This document shows, piece by piece, positions 36,061 to 46,473 of a stretch of 64,000 nucleotides of DNA (positions within the stretch are counted from its first letter, which is position 1; the number at the start of each line of letters is the position of its first letter). Source of the stretch: JABDBL01 sp963845445 (lineage in GTDB: Bacteria > Cyanobacteriota > Vampirovibrionia > Obscuribacterales > Obscuribacteraceae); contig CAWJSE010000002.1 in the NCBI GenBank assembly GCA_963845445.1, forward strand, positions 496,001-560,000. The letters are read 5' to 3'. The translations under genes were made by a program, and so were the position numbers. The notes beneath the pieces are model-generated. The model was not told the DNA's origin. It searched no databases and saw only the letters and a list, made by a program, of their open reading frames with translations.

Positions 36061-38227
36061 CTACTTTTTGATAATGGTCTCAGCGATGTTATTTGGCACT
36101 TCTTCGTAATGTTGGAATTCCATTACGAAAGTACCTTGACCTTTAGTCTTATTGCGAATATCGGTGGCGTAGCCAAACATCTCGGACAAAGGAACAAGCG
36201 CTTTCACTTTCGAGAGGCGATCAATTGTTTCCATACCTTCTATACGTCCACGACGGCTGGATATGTCACCGATAGCGTCTCCCATGAATTCTTCTGGCAC
36301 TTCTACTTCCACTTTCATAACAGGCTCCAGCAATACTGGCTTACCTTTCATGAATCCTTCTTTAAAGGCCATGGAGCCAGCTATTTTAAACGCCATTTCA
36401 GAAGAGTCAACATCGTGGTATGAACCAAATACGAGTGTAGCCTTAATATCGATTACTGGATAACCAGCTAACACTCCGCCTTGCAAGGCTTCAGTAATAC
36501 CGTCCTCAACAGCAGGTATGTATTCTTTTGGAATGACACCGCCGACGATTTTGTTAACGAATTCAAAGCCTTTGCCAGGTTCTTGTGGTTCTAACTCGAT
36601 TACCACATGACCGTATTGACCACGACCCCCTGATTGACGAATGAATTTACCTTCTTGTTTAACCTTACTGCGCATGGTTTCACGGTAGGCAACTTGAGGC
36701 TTACCTACGTTCGCCTCTACTTTAAATTCGCGCAAAAGTCGGTCAACAATAATTTCTAAGTGCAATTCACCCATACCAGCAATAATGGTTTGACTGGTTT
36801 CCGGATCAATACGTACTTTAAAAGTTGGGTCTTCTTCGGCTAATCTACCTAATGAAACTCCAAGTTTTTCTGAGTCGGCCTTAGTCTTAGGTTCAATAGC
36901 CACAGAAATAACTGGGTCTGGGAAATTCATTCTTTCAAGAATAATCGGAGCATCTTCAGCACACAAAGTATCACCAGTGGTGGTGTCTTTTAATCCAACA
37001 GCAGCCACGATATCACCAGCGTAGGCTTCTGATACATCTGTTCTTTGGTCTGCTTGCAATTGCACCAAACGACTTATACGTTCACGCTTATCTTTGGTGC
37101 TATTCATAACATAAGAACCAGCAGTTAATTTGCCGCTGTATATTCGTAAGAAAGTTAGTCTGCCCACGAATGGATCTGTCATTACTTTAAAAGCAAGAGC
37201 AGAAAAGGGCTCGTTCTCATCACAACGTCTTTGTTTTTCTTCGCCGTCAGGATCCAGTCCTGTAACAGATTCGACTTCAACCGGTGACGGCAAATACTCA
37301 ATGATGGCATCTAATAAAGGTTGTATGCCTTTATTTTTGAAAGCAGAAGCACAGAGCACAGGAATAATTTTGTTTTCGCAAACTGCCCTTCGCAAGGCAT
37401 GTTTCATTTCAGCAACGGTAATTTCTTGACCTTCCAAATATTTATGCATCAAAGCGTCATCAGTTTCAACAATCGCTTCTTCTAATTCTTTGCGATATTT
37501 TTCAGCTGATTCTTTCATCTCAGCAGGTATATCTACTTCTTTGATGCTTTTTCCGAGCGGATCATTTTCTTCGTACAAATAAGCTTTACGCTCAATTAAG
37601 TCAACCAAGCCTAAAAATTCTGACTCAGCTCCAATAGGCAATTGAATTGCATGAGCATTGGCTTTGACTGGTATGTACACCAGTTAATAATTCTTTGGTT
37701 TGTTTCAATACTCGGTAAAAGTCAGCACCTTGACGGTCCATTTTATTGACCAGAATTAGACGAGGTACTTTATAACGATTGGCTTGTTTCCATACAGTAT
37801 TCGTTTGTGGTTGCACACCAGCTACAGCACAAAGAACAATGACTACGCCATCTAGCACACGCATCGAACGTTCTACTTCTACTGTGAAATCGACGTGTCC
37901 TGGTGTATCAATTAAGTTAATGCGCTTACCCTTCCATTGGCTGGTAATAGCAGCAGCTGTAATAGTGATACCGCGCTCTTTTTCTTGAGCCATCCAGTCG
38001 GTAACAGACGTGCCTTCGTGCACTTCGCCCATACGGTGAATTAAACCTGAATAGAAAAGAATACGCTCGGTAACTGTAGTTTTGCCAGCGTCAATATGGG
38101 CTGCAATACCCATATTTCTAATCTCTTCTAAAGGTACACTCCGATTGCTCACTTTATTTTCGTTCCTTTGTTCGCTTTTCTTGTTTTCGTCAGGGCGAGT
38201 CAACATTTCCATAGGTTCATTTCCCAC
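36061..38227 (-). CDS. fusA: elongation factor G, interrupted by a 19-base insertion
   Basis: The N-terminal part has the GTPase motifs 'AAHIDAGKTT' and 'DTPGHVDF', and 'VNKMDRQG'. Domains II-V run to the C-terminus, with 'GGRGQYGHVVIELEP' and 'GRIEGME'. Around residue 180 the two halves align without gaps to E. coli EF-G ('YRVLKQTKELL' then 'KANAHAIQLPIGAE') except for 19 extra bases at 37666-37684. These force a frameshift and carry a near-palindrome (ACTGGT...ACCAGT). The start is uncertain: GTG 38227 gives a 25-residue extension, while GTG 38152 gives the usual 'SNRSVPLEEIRNMGIAAH' start. It is the third gene of the str operon. Whether the cell expresses a working product from this locus is unresolved. 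Confidence 0.9.
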
Positions 38228-38273
38228 TTATTCTGATAATTACATATTAATGCTGGACAGTGCAAATATTGGA

Positions 38274-38747
38274 TTAATAGCGATAATGGGCAAAAGCTTT
38301 ATTTGCTTCAGCCATTTTATGAGTTTCATCCTTTTTACGTACAGAAGCTCCGGCACCATTTGAAGCATCTAATAATTCACCTGAAAGTCTTTCAGCAAAC
38401 GTACGGCCTGGACGCTTGCGGCTGTTTGTTATTAACCACTGAGCTGCCAATGCTGCACCACGTGATTGCTTTACTTCTATAGGTACTTGATAAGTAGAAC
38501 CACCGACACGTCTAGCTTTTACTTCAAGTAAGGGCGTGACATTTCTTACTGCTTTATTGAATACGTCGAGGGGATCTTGCTGTTTTGTACGTTCTTTAAC
38601 CAAATCCAGGGCTTCATAAAAAGCTTTCTGAGCAACGCTCTTTTTGCCACGTTGCATCATACGATTTATAAAACGCTGTACCAACTGGCTATTGAAGATA
38701 GGGTCTGGATTAGGTACGCGTTTTTCAATTACATTTCTTCGGGGCAT
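38274..38747 (-). CDS. rpsG: 30S ribosomal protein S7
   Basis: The 157-residue sequence is a normal S7: 'NSQLVQRFINRMMQRGKKSVAQKAFYEALDL', 'VTPLLEVKARRVGGSTYQVPIEV' and 'WLITNSRKRPGRTFAERLSGELLDASNGAGASVRKKDETHKMAEANKAFAHYRY'. The ATG at 38747 follows AAAGGA. S7 binds the 3' major domain of 16S rRNA and nucleates its assembly. It lies between rpsL and fusA in the usual str order, with 36 bases between rpsL and rpsG. Confidence 0.98.
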   Translation of the reverse strand: MPRRNVIEKRVPNPDPIFNSQLVQRFINRMMQRGKKSVAQKAFYEALDLVKERTKQQDPLDVFNKAVRNVTPLLEVKARRVGGSTYQVPIEVKQSRGAALAAQWLITNSRKRPGRTFAERLSGELLDASNGAGASVRKKDETHKMAEANKAFAHYRY

Positions 38748-38783
38748 GACAAATTCCTTTGATTCTTGCTATTTTTTTAGATT

Positions 38784-39205
38784 CTACTTTTTGGCTGCTG
38801 GTTTAGTTGAGGCACCGGCTTTTCCTGTTCCGCCTTCTTTGGGTCGCTTTGCGCCGTATTTAGAGCTGATTGCATTCTGTCTTTTACACCAGCGGTATCA
38901 AGACTGCCACGGATAATGTGATAACGAACACCGGGCAAATCTTTTACTCGCCCACCTCTTACCAAAACGACAGAGTGTTCTTGTAAGTTATGTCCCACGC
39001 CTGGGATATAGGCAGTGATTTCGGCGCCATTGGTAAGACGTACACGTGCAATTTTGCGTAAAGCAGAATTAGGCTTTTTGGGTGTTTGTGTCTTTACTTG
39101 AGTACAAACCCCCCGACGTTGAGGACAAGACTTAAGAGCTGGAGACTTTGTTTTGTAAGTCGTTTTAGCTCTTTCTCGACGGATAAGCTGATTAATTGTA
39201 GGCAA
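38784..39205 (-). CDS. rpsL: 30S ribosomal protein S12 (frameshift near the C-terminus)
   Basis: The start is TTG 39205 ('MPTINQLIRRER') 8 bases after GGGAG; a longer frame to 39277 is not supported. 'CPQRRGVCTQVKTQTPKKPNSALRK' and 'RGGRVKDLPGVRYHIIRGSLDTAGVKDRMQSA' are canonical, with wild-type lysines at the two streptomycin-resistance positions. As given, the frame then runs to 38777 with an atypical tail. One extra base near 38890 instead gives 'SKYGAKRPKEGGTGKAGASTKPAAKK' ending at 38784, which is the canonical S12 ending. I therefore use that end. S12 is the decoding-site protein of the small subunit. Confidence 0.95.
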
Positions 39206-39294
39206 TTTAAACTCCCAGATGAAACTCAACGGCGAAACTAGTGCCTTTGCTATATTAACTGATAAAAGCATTAGCACAAATAAAGAGAATTGCT

Positions 39295-39324
39295 ATCATA
39301 ACTAGCTGCCAGGATGACTGTCAA
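39295..39324 (-). promoter_or_regulatory. sigma-70-type promoter of the str operon
   Basis: On the minus strand TTGACA (39319-39324) is followed after 18 bases by TATGAT (39295-39300). This is a near-consensus -35/-10 pair about 90 bases upstream of the rpsL start, in the expected direction. Confidence 0.75.
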
Positions 39325-39395
39325 CGTAAAGCAGGCTTATGCAAATGGATATTGCAATCTTAATGATTTATTCGTATTGATGGGAATAGCCACTA

Positions 39396-40459
39396 TTAAT
39401 CGAATGGTACCTGGTAAGGAAGATTGATTGCTGGCTTAGCCATACCTGGCAGACTGACCGCGGTATCCAATTTGAGAGTCTTTTTCTTGCTCTTAAGCCA
39501 ATGCTCCTTAACCATTAATAAGAATTCCCCATGTCTTTGCCAGCCAAGGGTTTCCAGTGCTTGGCCTGTGGATACTTGATAATCATAAATCTTGGTTAGA
39601 ACTATACCTTCTATATGGAGCTGCTTGATAGCTTGTTTCACAAAGCCGACCGTATCATTTGCCATATGTTGCCAACCAGGATGTATAACAAATTCGAAAT
39701 GAAAATCGCCCGGCCGATGAGTGGTCACCTTAATAGCGGCCATCAGAACATTGCGATCAGTGTTATGGGCAACCCAATACCACGTTTTAAGCTTAAGCAA
39801 GCGCGTCAGAGCATGAGCTGTCATTTCATGGGGGGCTCTTCAATAGCAAAATCCTCAATTTTATAGTCATAGACCACTCTTAAGTCTGAAGGCAAAGAGT
39901 CCTGAAAAAGTTGACAGAGCAGATATCGGTCGGCCGGTGTAGCCCATCTAAAGGTTGCATTTTCTGAATTATCTGCGTTTTCTTCAGTTGCTACAGCCTC
40001 GCTTGGCATTTGATAATGCACTACCCTGGCTGCTCGTCTAAATCCTAATCCAGCTAATAAAGACATAGCAGGCGAATTTTGACAGGAAACCTCAGTTATA
40101 AAATGGCTGACCCCCTGGCTACCGAATAGGGCAAAAACATATTGCAATAATTTTTGAGCAATGCCACGACCACGATGATTGGGGTGCACAACTAAATGAT
40201 TTATAGTCCAGCAAGATTTAGCTTTGCTATTGCTAGCAATAGATATCAGTGCCAATAAGAGGCCATTTTCTTTGGCCACATAAACAGCTGGTGTTAGATG
40301 AAAACGACACGGTAACCAATGCTGCCAAAAAAAATATCCGCTAAGCAACAACTTTTCTTCCGCACAGAAAGTTTCATACGGAATAAGCTCGTCCTGACGA
40401 CGCAAAAGGGCACGCATTTGAGTGGAGTCAGTGGCTACAAATTGTTCGATTTTGATCAT
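39396..40459 (-). CDS. tandem GNAT acetyltransferase protein (probable frameshift at a C-run)
   Basis: The upstream part (from ATG 40459) is a GNAT domain with 'TINHLVVHPNHRGRGIAQKLLQYVFALFGSQGVSHFITEVS', where R-G-x-G-x-A is the acetyl-CoA binding loop. It is followed by the start of a second domain. The downstream part (to 39396) is the rest of that second GNAT-like domain. As given, the first frame stops at 39821 and the second begins at 39824 (ATGA overlap). One more C in the C6 run at about 39832 gives continuous 'EEPPHEMTAHALTRLLKLKTWYWVAHN', so a single protein of about 353 residues is likely. The substrate is unknown. Confidence 0.8.
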
Positions 40460-40569
40460 AGTTGCTTAAATGTGCTTACCTAAAGAAATCATAGCATCAG
40501 CCCAATATTCAAATAAGTAGAGACACTACTAAAAAGCAACAAAAGCCGGATTTACAGTCAATTGAGTCT

Positions 40570-40599
40570 TTGACATTGATAAACTTAAGAAGCTATAAC
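40570..40599 (+). promoter_or_regulatory. sigma-70-type promoter upstream of smpB
   Basis: TTGACA (40570-40575) and TATAAC (40594-40599) are separated by 18 bases, about 30 bases before the smpB start codon. Both hexamers are close to consensus and orientation fits. Confidence 0.7.
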
Positions 40600-40629
40600 A
40601 ATCAATCCGAATTATATTATTGAGAGTGA

Positions 40630-41130
40630 ATGTCAAAGACGCAAGCCAAATCTAATAAAACTAATGCTTCTGATCAGCCAAAAACGAAATTGGTTTCAGA
40701 TAATCGTAAAGCGCGTCATAATTTCGAAATTTTAGAAGTTACAGAAGTAGGACTGGCTTTAACAGGTACTGAGGTAAAAGCTTTAAGACAAGGCAAGGCT
40801 AATCTGCAAGACAGCTTTGCTCGTATCGAAGATAACGAGATCTGGCTTTATCGTTGCCATATCTCTCCTTACGATTTTGGCAATCGCTTCAATCATGACC
40901 CTATTCGGAAGCGACGTCTGCTTTTGCATCGCCGCCAAATAGATAAATTAAAGGCACAAACTCAAGAAAAGGGGTTAACCTTGGTGCCGTTAAAGCTTTA
41001 TTTCAAAGGTAATTGGGCCAAAATAGATTTGGCGTTAGCAAGAGGTAAGCAATTGTACGATAAAAGACAATCAATATCTAAAAGAGAAAATCAAAGACAA
41101 TTAGAAAGATTGATCAAACGCAAGCGTTGA
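40630..41130 (+). CDS. smpB: SsrA-binding protein SmpB
   Basis: The core is typical SmpB: 'NRKARHNFEILEVTEVGLALTGTEVKALRQGKANLQDSFARIEDNEIWLYRCHISPY', 'RKRRLLLHRRQIDKL', 'LTLVPLKLYFKGNWAKIDLALARGKQLYDKR' and a basic C-terminal tail. SmpB binds tmRNA and brings it to stalled ribosomes. The first 24 residues are a Lys/Asn/Thr-rich extension beyond the usual start. The tmRNA gene itself is not in this window. A promoter is visible just upstream, so the gene is probably transcribed alone. Confidence 0.97.
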   Translation: MSKTQAKSNKTNASDQPKTKLVSDNRKARHNFEILEVTEVGLALTGTEVKALRQGKANLQDSFARIEDNEIWLYRCHISPYDFGNRFNHDPIRKRRLLLHRRQIDKLKAQTQEKGLTLVPLKLYFKGNWAKIDLALARGKQLYDKRQSISKRENQRQLERLIKRKR

Positions 41131-41208
41131 AATTTACTTTAAAATAATACCAATACCACAAGCAGTAAAATTATCAAATCTGCCGTAAATCAAGAAGAAG
41201 GGGAGCAC

Positions 41209-43760
41209 GTGTCAACAAGTAAAATCGAAGACAATATAGGCTATGGGATAACAAAATATATAGGTAATATCCTGGAGCCGCATAATTCTTGTTTTACTAG
41301 CAATAGAATGTTTAGCAAGACAAGCAGTTTATTGATTGTCAGTTTTTTTACTCTCTGTAGTTTCTGTGTTTCCGTTGCTGCTTTTGCTAGTTCACCCGTG
41401 GCGGTATTGAGAAGCGCCCACAATCAGCGTCAATATCAAGAACAGAGTGTTGGTAATTTTGATGAGGACTGGGCCAATTTAATACACACTTTGGGAGCGT
41501 CGAATGTTTCTTATGAAGAAATATCTGATGGCGAAGTTACTTTGGGTCAGTCGCGCATTGGTGGTTATAAAGTCATTGTTATTCCGATGCTGATAGATTT
41601 GCCAGAACAGGTAGTTAAAGCTCTTGATGAATACCAAAGTTCAGGTGGACGACTTTTAATTTTAGATGCGGGTGGTACACCTGAAAGTGGCGCAAAACGA
41701 TTGGAACAAATTGCTGGTGTTACCGGTGTTAAACAGAGTACCATAACCGAGAAGCGCAAAATTTATTGGGATAATAATCAAACAGTAAATACAGACGAAT
41801 TTCCAATCGGCGCTGCGCTAGCTGATTTTAACCTGACTTCTTCAGCTTATGTTGTGGGTCACTGGCAAGACTTAGCTGGCAGGAATCTAGGGCCAGCTGC
41901 TAGTCGTTGTGGCAATTGTCTTTTCCTGGGGTGGTCGCCGGCGCAGCAGGGCTCAGTTTCGACCAATGCTAGTCTAATAGGGGCTAGTTTAGAGAGTTTA
42001 GCTCCTGGTATTTCACAACAAGCAGCTGTGCAAATTAGTTTTGCTGAATATGAAGGCTTCAGAAATGAACTGGACTTATTTACTGAAGCGCACAGATGAA
42101 GCCATATCAACTGCTAAGCAAGCCGATTTAGCTGTATCCTTCAGGCAGATTCAAGAAAAGTACGATTCGGCAGTAAAAAATTCTACACTCTTTGACGAAG
42201 CATATAAAGATAGAAAATTCTTTGAAGCAGATCAGTGTTTGCAACAAGCCAGGCAAAATTTCGCCTTAGCTTTTGGTATGGCAATGCCAGTTAGACCAGT
42301 AGAGGCAAGAAGTATTTGGTTAGATCGTGGCACGATAATAAATACTCATGATCCTAAAGGGATGTCAAAACTATTTGACCGTCTCAAATCTGCTGGCTTT
42401 AATGTTATATATTTTGAAACAAATAATGCTGGATTCACAATGTTTCCCAGTCAAGTGGGAGTGCAAAATCCCGATACTATTGGTTGGGATCCTTTAGATT
42501 GTGCAATAAAAGAAGCTCACAAGCGCGGTATGGAAATACACGCTGGCTTTGGATCTTTAATGTTGGCAATGCTAAACACAATCCTATTATTGGTAAACCG
42601 CCAGATTATCCTGGTCCAGTACTATCTAAATATGATTTTGCTTGGGCACTTCAATCTGCTAATGGTTCATTGACACCGCCTAGACAACACGAATTTTGGC
42701 TAGATCCATCTTCTCCTGAGGCTAAAGTCTATATCAAAAACCTAATCAGCGAAGTGATAAATAAATATCCAGTTGATGGCATCCAATTAGATTACATTCG
42801 TTATCCTTTCAATAATCGTGGTTCCGAAATGGGCTATGACTGGGCTGGACGAACACGTTTTGAATCTCTATCTGGACTTAATCTGGATAGACTTAGATGA
42901 TGAAACCAGGCAAGTATGGCAAGCTTGGAAAATTCAACAAGTGACCAATTTTGTTCAAGATGTAAGCAAAATGGTCAGACAAGCAAAACCAGGTTTAAGA
43001 ATTTCAGCTGCTGTTTATGCTCTACCTAAACGCTGGCGATTAGGCGCAATTCAGCAAGAATGGGAAGTCTGGGTGGCTAATGGTTGGGTAGATACACTTA
43101 ATCCAATGACTTATGTTACTAGCTGCCAATGAATTAAGCACTAATGCTAGTTATGTACGCGAATCTACTGAGGATCAAGCTTTAGTTTATCCTGGTTTGT
43201 TCATTCAGACAATTAGATACCGCCGGTCTTATCGAACAACTTGATACAGCAAGAGCAATAGGCACACTAGGTACAACTATGTTTGCTGCTGCTCAATTGG
43301 ACGATAAAAAGATCAATATGTTTAAAGTCGGGACCTTATCGTAAAGAGCCGATTCTGACTCCGCAGTCAGATCCGCTAAGAGCCAGTCGCATTCTTATCG
43401 ATGACTTTGTAGGCTTGGTTAATAGATATTTGCATGCTCCGCAAAAACACATATTGTCAGATCAGGCCAGCACCAATGATGTTTTAGTGCAGATAGAGCA
43501 TATGCAAAAGCTTGTTCATCAACTTCCCTCTAGCCCTACTGCTGATCAAATAGAAGAATTACGCAAAGAATGTAATTAGTCTGCATGAAACTATGAAAAA
43601 CTGGTTGCGTTTAGAGGCTTTTATTCAGCGTGGGTATCGGGCACAATATATTGTCAATTATTTAGCACAAGTGGAGGCTATTCTCTCTTATGCTGCTCAT
43701 AAGGCCCAAACGAGCGGCATAGTTCCCTCTATTAGTTCGAGACACTCACCTACTTTTTAG
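41209..43760 (+). pseudogene. GHL10-type glycosidase-like protein (DUF187), about seven frameshifts
   Basis: GTG 41209 follows 'aaggggag'. A signal peptide precedes a type-1-glutamine-amidotransferase-like part (VALLRSAHNQRQ-like, then 'GGRLLILDAGGTPES'). Then comes a family-10-like glycoside hydrolase part: 'RSIWLDRGTIINTHDPKGMSKLFDRLKSAGFNVIYFETNN', 'HAWLWIFNVGNAKHNPIIGKPPDYPGPVLSKYDFAW', 'DGIQLDYIRYPF', 'ISAAVYALPKRWRLGAIQQEWEVWVANGWVDTLNPMTYV'. The frame changes near 42080, 42543, 42895, 43121, 43210, 43322 and 43570, always by about one base. Each side remains well conserved, so decay would be very recent, unless this is locally poor sequence. The C-terminal 'YLAQVEAILSYAAHKAQTSG' ends at 43760. 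Confidence 0.8.
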
Positions 43761-43798
43761 TTGTTTAATTAGCAAAGTTATAGCAGGAGGAAAAATTT

Positions 43799-45601
43799 GT
43801 GTTTGCGAGATTATTCTTATTGGCAGCGCTATTTATTGGCTTATTAACATATTCCGCTAATCAACTTACCGTGAGAGCTAGTGCCAATATTGCCAAACGT
43901 GGAAATTCTATTGTTTGGCAGCCTTGGTCGGACGATTTATTTGCTCGGGCAAAGGCAGAGAACAAGCTAATTATTCTTGACTTGCACGCAGTTTGGTGTC
44001 ATTGGTGCCATGTGATGGACGATAAGACTTATAAAGATCCGCTGGTTATTGAAATTATTAATAAGTACTTTATTCCTGTTTCGGTTGATCAAGACTCACG
44101 TCCAGACTTAGCCAGCCGCTACCAAGATTTTGGCTGGCCTGCAACTGTTATATTCAATAGTCAGGGTAAAGAACGTGAGATACTGTCTGGTTATTATCCG
44201 GCAAACGAATTCGTTCCAATTATAAAAGATTGTGTCAAGTCTCCGGATAATTTAGCAGGTAAACACGACCATTCTCAGCTCAACTATTCAACCGATAATG
44301 CCTTGAGCACAAATCTCAAAGATGAACTTGTTAAAAAATACAAGTCTAGCTATGATACCAAAAATGGTGGCTGGACAGCCGGAAATAAGTTTTTGCCCGC
44401 CGACAGTGCAGAGTATTCCATGGTGCTTGCTCACAGTGGCGATCCAGAAGCAGCACAAAGAGTAAAAGAAGTGCTTAATTTACAAAATAATTTATTGGAT
44501 CCTATTTGGGGAGGGATGTATCAATACTCGACAGACGATGATTGGCAGCACCCTCACTTTGAAAAAATAATGTCCGTACAAGCTGATAATTTGCGCATTT
44601 ATAGCCTGGCTTATTTACTCTTCCAAGATCCGACATACTTAAATACTGCCCAAAAAATTTATCGATATCTGAATGACTTTTTGTTGAGTCCAGAAGGGGC
44701 ATTCTACGCAAGCCAAGACGCTGATTTAATTGCTGGCCAACATAGTCAAGAATATTTTGCCTTAGCCGACCAAGCGCGGCGCAAATTAGGTATACCAAAA
44801 ATCGACAAGCATATATATAGCCGCGAAAATGGTTGGGTGATAGAAGCGCTTTGTTATCTCTATGCCGCTAACGGCGATCAAGAGTATTTAGACACTGCCA
44901 TAAAATGTGCAAATTGGATTGTGGCTAATAGAGGGCAGAGTGATGCCTTTGTTCACGAATCAACCTCCCAGCCGCCATATCTAAGTGATAATCTCAATAT
45001 GGGTAAGGCATTTCTGGCTCTTTATTCGGTAACTGGAAACAGAGACTGGCTAGCCAAAGCACAGAAAGTAGCCAATTTTATTGGCAACACTTTTGCTTTG
45101 CCTACTGGTTTTGCTACGGCAAAAGTGACTGGCACTGATAGTGATACCATTAACTTAGATGAAAATGTTTCTGCCGTTCGTTTTTATAATTTGCTCTATC
45201 ATTATACTGGTGAAAACAAATACCAGGACTGGTCTCTATTGGCTATGCATTATCTGTCCACCCCAGCAGTATCAGAAAAATTGCACCGCCTAGTATGTGG
45301 AATTTTGCTTGCGGATCAAGAAATTGCTAGCGATCCATTTCACCTCGTAATAGTGGGAGAAAAGAAAAGTTCTGAAGCTATGAAATTATTTATCGCTTGT
45401 CAGAAATATCCCTTGGCTTATAGACAAATCGAATGGCTAGATACACAAGAAGGATCTTTGCCAGGACAAACAATTGAATATCCTCAATTAGGTAAAGCCG
45501 CCGCTTTTACTTGTGGCAACGGCACCTGCTCCAGTCCTATATTTACTGTTGAAGCAATTAATGAGAGGATTACTAAGTCTGAGCCTTCTGGAAAAAATTA
45601 G
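43799..45601 (+). CDS. DUF255 thioredoxin-fold protein (YyaL / SSP411-like)
   Basis: GTG 43799 follows AGGAGG. After an N-terminal membrane/signal segment (residues 2-22) comes the DUF255 thioredoxin-like domain 'IVWQPWSDDLFARAKAENKLIILDLHAVWCHWCHVM', with the CHWC active-site pair at Cys67/Cys70 and the conserved following His. The C-terminal about 430 residues form an (alpha/alpha)6-barrel-like part ('GGMYQYSTDDDWQHPHFEKIMSVQADNLRIYSLAYLLF' and 'DADLIAGQH'), as in the cellobiose-epimerase-like half of the family. Unlike most members, which are cytoplasmic, this one appears exported. The reaction is unknown. Confidence 0.9.
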   Translation: MFARLFLLAALFIGLLTYSANQLTVRASANIAKRGNSIVWQPWSDDLFARAKAENKLIILDLHAVWCHWCHVMDDKTYKDPLVIEIINKYFIPVSVDQDSRPDLASRYQDFGWPATVIFNSQGKEREILSGYYPANEFVPIIKDCVKSPDNLAGKHDHSQLNYSTDNALSTNLKDELVKKYKSSYDTKNGGWTAGNKFLPADSAEYSMVLAHSGDPEAAQRVKEVLNLQNNLLDPIWGGMYQYSTDDDWQHPHFEKIMSVQADNLRIYSLAYLLFQDPTYLNTAQKIYRYLNDFLLSPEGAFYASQDADLIAGQHSQEYFALADQARRKLGIPKIDKHIYSRENGWVIEALCYLYAANGDQEYLDTAIKCANWIVANRGQSDAFVHESTSQPPYLSDNLNMGKAFLALYSVTGNRDWLAKAQKVANFIGNTFALPTGFATAKVTGTDSDTINLDENVSAVRFYNLLYHYTGENKYQDWSLLAMHYLSTPAVSEKLHRLVCGILLADQEIASDPFHLVIVGEKKSSEAMKLFIACQKYPLAYRQIEWLDTQEGSLPGQTIEYPQLGKAAAFTCGNGTCSSPIFTVEAINERITKSEPSGKN

Positions 45602-45644
45602 TGTTTCTGTCTTCATTTCATTTTTTGATCCGCGCTGAAATTGG

Positions 45645-46445
45645 GTGAGTTTGCAAAAATCCGCGCAGAGTAAAATGATGAAGAAAAGGTTGACAGATTT
45701 CTCGCTGTTAGATAAACAGGGATCAAGTCGTTTTTCTATTGGGAAATTTTTGCTACTATTAATGCGGCTTGGACTTGCATTTGGGCTTCAAGCTTGTGCT
45801 TTTTTTAGTCTTCCCACAACTATTAAATATCGTCTAACATTAGAGGTTGAAGCAAATGGAGCTGTTCATACAGGATCGGGCGTCATTGAAACTCGTTGGT
45901 ACAACCAATCTTCCCTCAAAGGTTTGGCAAATGGCATACCATGGTTTGTCCATACTCGTGGTGAAGCTGTAACCATCGATCTTGGTTCAAAAGGACTTTT
46001 GTTTGTTTTGCTAACAGGCGTGGAAACAAAAAGCAGAGGATCAAAGCAAACATATTTTCCAGATGATCCGCAACAAGTACTATTAATGCAATTTAGCCCT
46101 CTGGGACAGGGCAGCATTACTCCTGATTTTTTGGAAAAGCTTTCACATCGTCGCGATGTTGTGAAAATACCTGCCTCTGGCTTGCCAATGCTTGTTCACT
46201 TCCGCGATATCCATGATCCTGCGACGGTAGAACAGGTTCACCCAGATGACTTGGCCACCAGTTTTGGCCCGGAGATAAAACTTCGAGGCGCAACAATTGC
46301 CATTACCGATGAGCCTCTAACAATCGGCATTGAAGAAAAGCTCGGCTGGCTCAAATCTTTGAATGGCGGCTATCTAACGGGCAAGCATATTTCCAGTACT
46401 GGCTTAGCAGGAACGCTCTATACGGGCATGTTTGAACGAAAGTGA
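45645..46445 (+). CDS. lipoprotein-like protein of proteobacterial appearance, unknown function
   Basis: The product contains a hydrophobic signal (FSIGKFLLLLMRLGLAFGLQAC) that ends in a possible lipobox, 45-50 residues in. The start is unsettled: GTG 45645, or ATG 45675/45678. The mature part 'TIKYRLTLEVEANGAVHTGSGVIETRW' and 'EEKLGWLKSLNGGYLTG' resembles hypothetical lipoproteins I associate with Alphaproteobacteria rather than with Cyanobacteria. That suggests horizontal transfer, but it is an impression from memory. The gene lies between two independent units and has no obvious partner. Confidence 0.65.
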   Translation: MSLQKSAQSKMMKKRLTDFSLLDKQGSSRFSIGKFLLLLMRLGLAFGLQACAFFSLPTTIKYRLTLEVEANGAVHTGSGVIETRWYNQSSLKGLANGIPWFVHTRGEAVTIDLGSKGLLFVLLTGVETKSRGSKQTYFPDDPQQVLLMQFSPLGQGSITPDFLEKLSHRRDVVKIPASGLPMLVHFRDIHDPATVEQVHPDDLATSFGPEIKLRGATIAITDEPLTIGIEEKLGWLKSLNGGYLTGKHISSTGLAGTLYTGMFERK

Positions 46446-46473
46446 ATGTGCAGAGCTACAGTGCCGGGTGCTT

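Noticed and set aside
37666..37684. Programmed ribosomal bypass as the explanation for the fusA insertion
   Set aside because: No matching take-off and landing codons flank the 19 bases so that exactly these would be skipped; kept only as a remote possibility.
38777..38890. A genuinely extended, altered C-terminus of S12
   Set aside because: The canonical S12 ending is present in the neighbouring frame, so the altered tail is most likely due to an indel.
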